From assembly GCA_913044145.1 (NCBI GenBank), contig CAJWOD010000049.1, positions 1 through 8,703 on the forward strand: a DNA stretch of 8,703 nucleotides, read 5' to 3'. Source of the stretch: an uncultured Nitrospina sp. (GTDB taxonomy: Bacteria; Nitrospinota; Nitrospinia; Nitrospinales; VA-1). Positions 7,487-8,703 of the stretch are shown in pieces; within the stretch, counting starts at the first letter, position 1, and the number at the start of each line of letters is the position of its first letter. The position numbers and the translations under genes were made by a program. The notes under the pieces were generated by a model that was not told the origin of the DNA, ran no database searches, and was given only the letters and a program-made list of their open reading frames with translations.

Positions 7487-7528
7487 AAAGGGCTTTTACT
7501 CCAAAGAGTAAAAGCCCTTTGTATTTTT
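7487..7528 (+). terminator. intrinsic terminator of the acl operon
   Basis: AAAGGGCTTTTACTC (7487-7501) pairs perfectly with GAGTAAAAGCCCTTT (7506-7520) around a CAAA loop: a 15-bp stem without mismatch. GTATTTTT follows on the plus strand. It lies 59 bases after the large-subunit stop and separates the acl pair from the next gene. Confidence 0.92.
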
Positions 7529-7532
7529 ACCG

Positions 7533-7561
7533 TTGTGAATCTGACGAGTTAAAATTATAAG
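7533..7561 (+). promoter_or_regulatory. candidate sigma-70-type promoter for the downstream gene
   Basis: TTGTGA (7533-7538, 4 of 6) is followed after 17 bases by TATAAG (7556-7561, 5 of 6). It begins just after the terminator and would give a leader of about 135 bases before the GTG at 7702. A second candidate lies at 7642-7669; which is used cannot be told. Confidence 0.45.
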
Positions 7562-7568
7562 GTAGGGC

Positions 7569-7661
7569 ATGATGATGCTACTGCTAATTTTCTGTGGAGG
7601 AACTTTACCTTCTAACAAAGTTGGAAATGAGGAGCTAATCATTGACAATTTCTGTTTTTAG
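7569..7661 (+). CDS. possible 30-residue leader or small peptide, unsupported by homology
   Basis: An ATG-started frame of 30 codons ends with TAG at 7659-7661. It begins MMMLLLIFCGG, a short hydrophobic run with a Cys but without the basic residues of a normal signal peptide; the rest is polar. AAGG with GTAGGG lies just upstream as a possible ribosome site, but the candidate promoter at 7533-7561 would start transcription at about its first codon. I do not recognise it, and chance is quite likely in a gap of this size. Confidence 0.18.
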   Translation: MMMLLLIFCGGTLPSNKVGNEELIIDNFCF

Positions 7662-7669
7662 AGTAAAGA
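7642..7669 (+). promoter_or_regulatory. second candidate promoter, closer to the DyP-like gene
   Basis: A perfect TTGACA (7642-7647) is followed after 16 bases by TAAAGA (7664-7669), only 3 of 6 to the -10 consensus. It would give a leader of about 25 bases. The -35 is excellent and the -10 weak, so it may need an activator or be fortuitous. Confidence 0.3.
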
Positions 7670-7701
7670 AAAACTAAGTTAACTCTTACCAAAGGTGCTT
7701 T

Positions 7702-8457
7702 GTGCAGTGTCAAGAAGGGGTATTGAAAGCTCCCTATCAGTATTCATTGATTCAAAAATATATTTTTAACGACCTACCTTTGATCGCCATGAATGTGGCT
7801 CGCATTGGTGCTCAGACGCCAGGAATGGCTTGTGAAATTGCTGATGGCGAAAAGCATTTCGTTACAATTGGGTTCGGTCCCATGAACTGGTTGCTCATAA
7901 CGCCAGATGTCCCGGCACCAGGTGGATTTAGTGTGTTTGACGAAGTAGATATAGGGGATAAAGAGATGCCTGAGTCTGAAGGAGATATATTACTATATTT
8001 TTCATCCGGCTATCCGAAGCTAAACCGTGAGTTAGCAAAAATTGTTCAAGAGCTGTTTGGTAATAAAGGCGAGTTGATTGAGGATGTCGAAGTCGAGGGT
8101 GGTGAGCATTCCAACCTTGCAGCAGTGAAAAGCCAGGTTTTGATCGAAGATCCTAATTTCCTTGATCAGGCACAAAGCAGTTTTTTAAGCACGCATCGAT
8201 TTCCTTTTAAGGATGAGACGTCTACCGATTTGCCTCAGCACCGTTATAACTATCAAACAGATAATGAGTCCGGCGACTATATTTTGACCTTTGATAAAAA
8301 CCCCTCGACGCTGGAAGAACATAGCGAGTCCTTAAGTCAAGCTGCAAAATCACGTGGCCTGTTTTTTATTCCGTCTCTTGAGCTATTGACCAGTTTAAGA
8401 ATGGGAGGCATCCGTATGGGTTCCCTCGCTATCAACGCTCGTTGGAAAGGATACTAA
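7702..8457 (+). CDS. Dyp-type-peroxidase-like protein lacking the heme-site motif
   Basis: Dyp-type peroxidases are heme enzymes that oxidise dyes and other substrates with hydrogen peroxide. This 251-residue product resembles the YfeX-like branch at several points: QEGVL at 4-8 (YfeX VQSGIL), KHFVTIGFGPMNWLLI at 51-66 (YfeX VVAFGNNTWRAL), EGDILLYFSSGYPKLNRELA at 93-112 (YfeX FDVLIHILSLRHDVNFSVAQ), HRYNY then DYILTFDKN at 180-200 (like RRGIPYG then LLFLAYQ), and GLFFIPSLELLTSL at 219-232 (YfeX YYFAPSLDKLMAL). It is about 50 residues shorter than YfeX (about 300), and the region expected to hold GFxDGxxNP reads SQVLIEDPNF; the catalytic Asp motif is not recognisable. A 19-residue tail follows the family's usual end. 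The start is GTG, with AAAGG at 7691-7695 seven bases upstream, and an in-frame stop at 7675-7677 limits extension. It is probably a single gene after the acl terminator. It may be a degenerate or non-heme relative; the assignment rests on eye alignment, so moderate certainty. Confidence 0.6.
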   Translation: MQCQEGVLKAPYQYSLIQKYIFNDLPLIAMNVARIGAQTPGMACEIADGEKHFVTIGFGPMNWLLITPDVPAPGGFSVFDEVDIGDKEMPESEGDILLYFSSGYPKLNRELAKIVQELFGNKGELIEDVEVEGGEHSNLAAVKSQVLIEDPNFLDQAQSSFLSTHRFPFKDETSTDLPQHRYNYQTDNESGDYILTFDKNPSTLEEHSESLSQAAKSRGLFFIPSLELLTSLRMGGIRMGSLAINARWKGY

Positions 8458-8603
8458 TGTGATTGGTAATAGGACAAAACTCGTTTAACAGGCAGGGCTT
8501 TCGGGTATATGAATTAAGGTTTTAATTTAGCCTCGTGAATAATTTTCTCTTCTTTTCCTCAATTCACCTAGGTACAATTTCTCCTCTATTTAAAAATAAT
8601 AAT

Positions 8604-8622
8604 TTTAACTCTAGGAGTTAAA
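8604..8622 (+). promoter_or_regulatory. perfect inverted repeat enclosing the ribosome binding site of the last gene
   Basis: TTTAACTC (8604-8611) and GAGTTAAA (8615-8622) form an 8-bp stem around a TAG loop. The Shine-Dalgarno AGGAG (8613-8617) spans the loop and the right arm, 9 bases before the ATG at 8627. Beyond one T-T mismatch, two more A-T pairs continue the symmetry (8601-8602 with 8624-8625). It could be an mRNA hairpin limiting initiation, or a DNA operator; the stem is AT-rich and only modestly stable. Confidence 0.45.
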
Positions 8623-8626
8623 TTTC

Positions 8627-8703
8627 ATGAAAAGAATAGTCGTATTTTTTGTCATTACTTTATCAGTTTTATTAAGTTTAGTGGCTTTGGCAAATGCAGG
8701 GGT
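8627..8703 (+). CDS. exported protein, N-terminal fragment (runs off the window)
   Basis: Only 25 codons and two bases are visible. They start with ATG after AGGAG (8613-8617). The peptide begins MKR, then has a long hydrophobic core (about residues 4-22, rich in V, F, L and I) and ends ALANAG, a good signal peptidase I site (cleavage after ANA, or after ALA). This is a classical Sec signal peptide, so the product is secreted, periplasmic or outer-membrane. The mature protein lies outside the window and its function cannot be given. A TACAAT at 8573-8578 is a possible -10 without a convincing -35. Confidence 0.75.
   Translation, partial: MKRIVVFFVITLSVLLSLVALANAG

Noticed and set aside
8512..8527. 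AATTAA-GGTT-TTAATT inverted repeat after the DyP-like gene
   Set aside because: Only A-T pairs in a 6-bp stem and no T run afterwards, so not a credible terminator.
8573..8578. TACAAT as a -10 for the last gene
   Set aside because: A good -10 match, but no -35 better than 3 of 6 at 15-18 bases spacing; noted only in the gene entry.

Overview
This is a bacterial chromosomal window: intron-free ORFs, Shine-Dalgarno sites, sigma-70-type promoters and an intrinsic terminator. It is moderately AT-rich, most of all between genes. Nothing in it fixes the genus. The genes are a C-family DNA polymerase, a two-subunit ATP-citrate-lyase-like enzyme, a Dyp-type-peroxidase-like protein, and the first codons of an exported protein. 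I see no transposase, phage gene, CRISPR array, tRNA or rRNA.

Layout. The left third (26-3052, minus strand) is one 1008-residue DnaE-type polymerase. It has all three catalytic aspartates and a clear clamp-binding hexapeptide, but is too short to carry the C-terminal tau-binding region of a replicative DnaE, so it is more likely an accessory or translesion polymerase. A 366-bp divergent region (3053-3418) holds a good promoter for each direction, plus a repeated 9-mer TAGAGCTCA beside the polymerase start site. To the right, two plus-strand genes 25 bp apart (3419-4687 and 4713-7427) encode the ATP-grasp/citrate-binding subunit (AclB-like) and the CoA-binding/CoA-ligase/citrate-synthase-like subunit (AclA-like). 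They end at a perfect 15-bp hairpin terminator (7487-7528). A shorter gene (7702-8457) follows from its own candidate promoters. The window closes inside a gene that begins with a signal peptide (8627 onward), whose ribosome binding site lies in a small perfect inverted repeat.

How the genes work together. The acl pair should form one complex. The small subunit binds ATP and citrate, and phosphate passes through a histidine in the large subunit (GHAG motif) to make citryl-phosphate and citryl-CoA. The citrate-synthase-like C-terminus then cleaves this to acetyl-CoA and oxaloacetate. In autotrophs this is a key step of the reductive TCA cycle; in other organisms it supplies acetyl-CoA. The other genes have no evident link to it.

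The part most worth a second look is the large subunit. At 904 residues it is about 300 longer than the usual AclA (about 600). The extra length looks like a second, partial citrate-synthase-like module inserted before the usual one. The final module has a citrate-synthase-type triad (His714, His780, Asp836) and lacks the histidine used at the equivalent of human ACLY His900. Family calls come from recalled motifs and alignment by eye; no database search was run.
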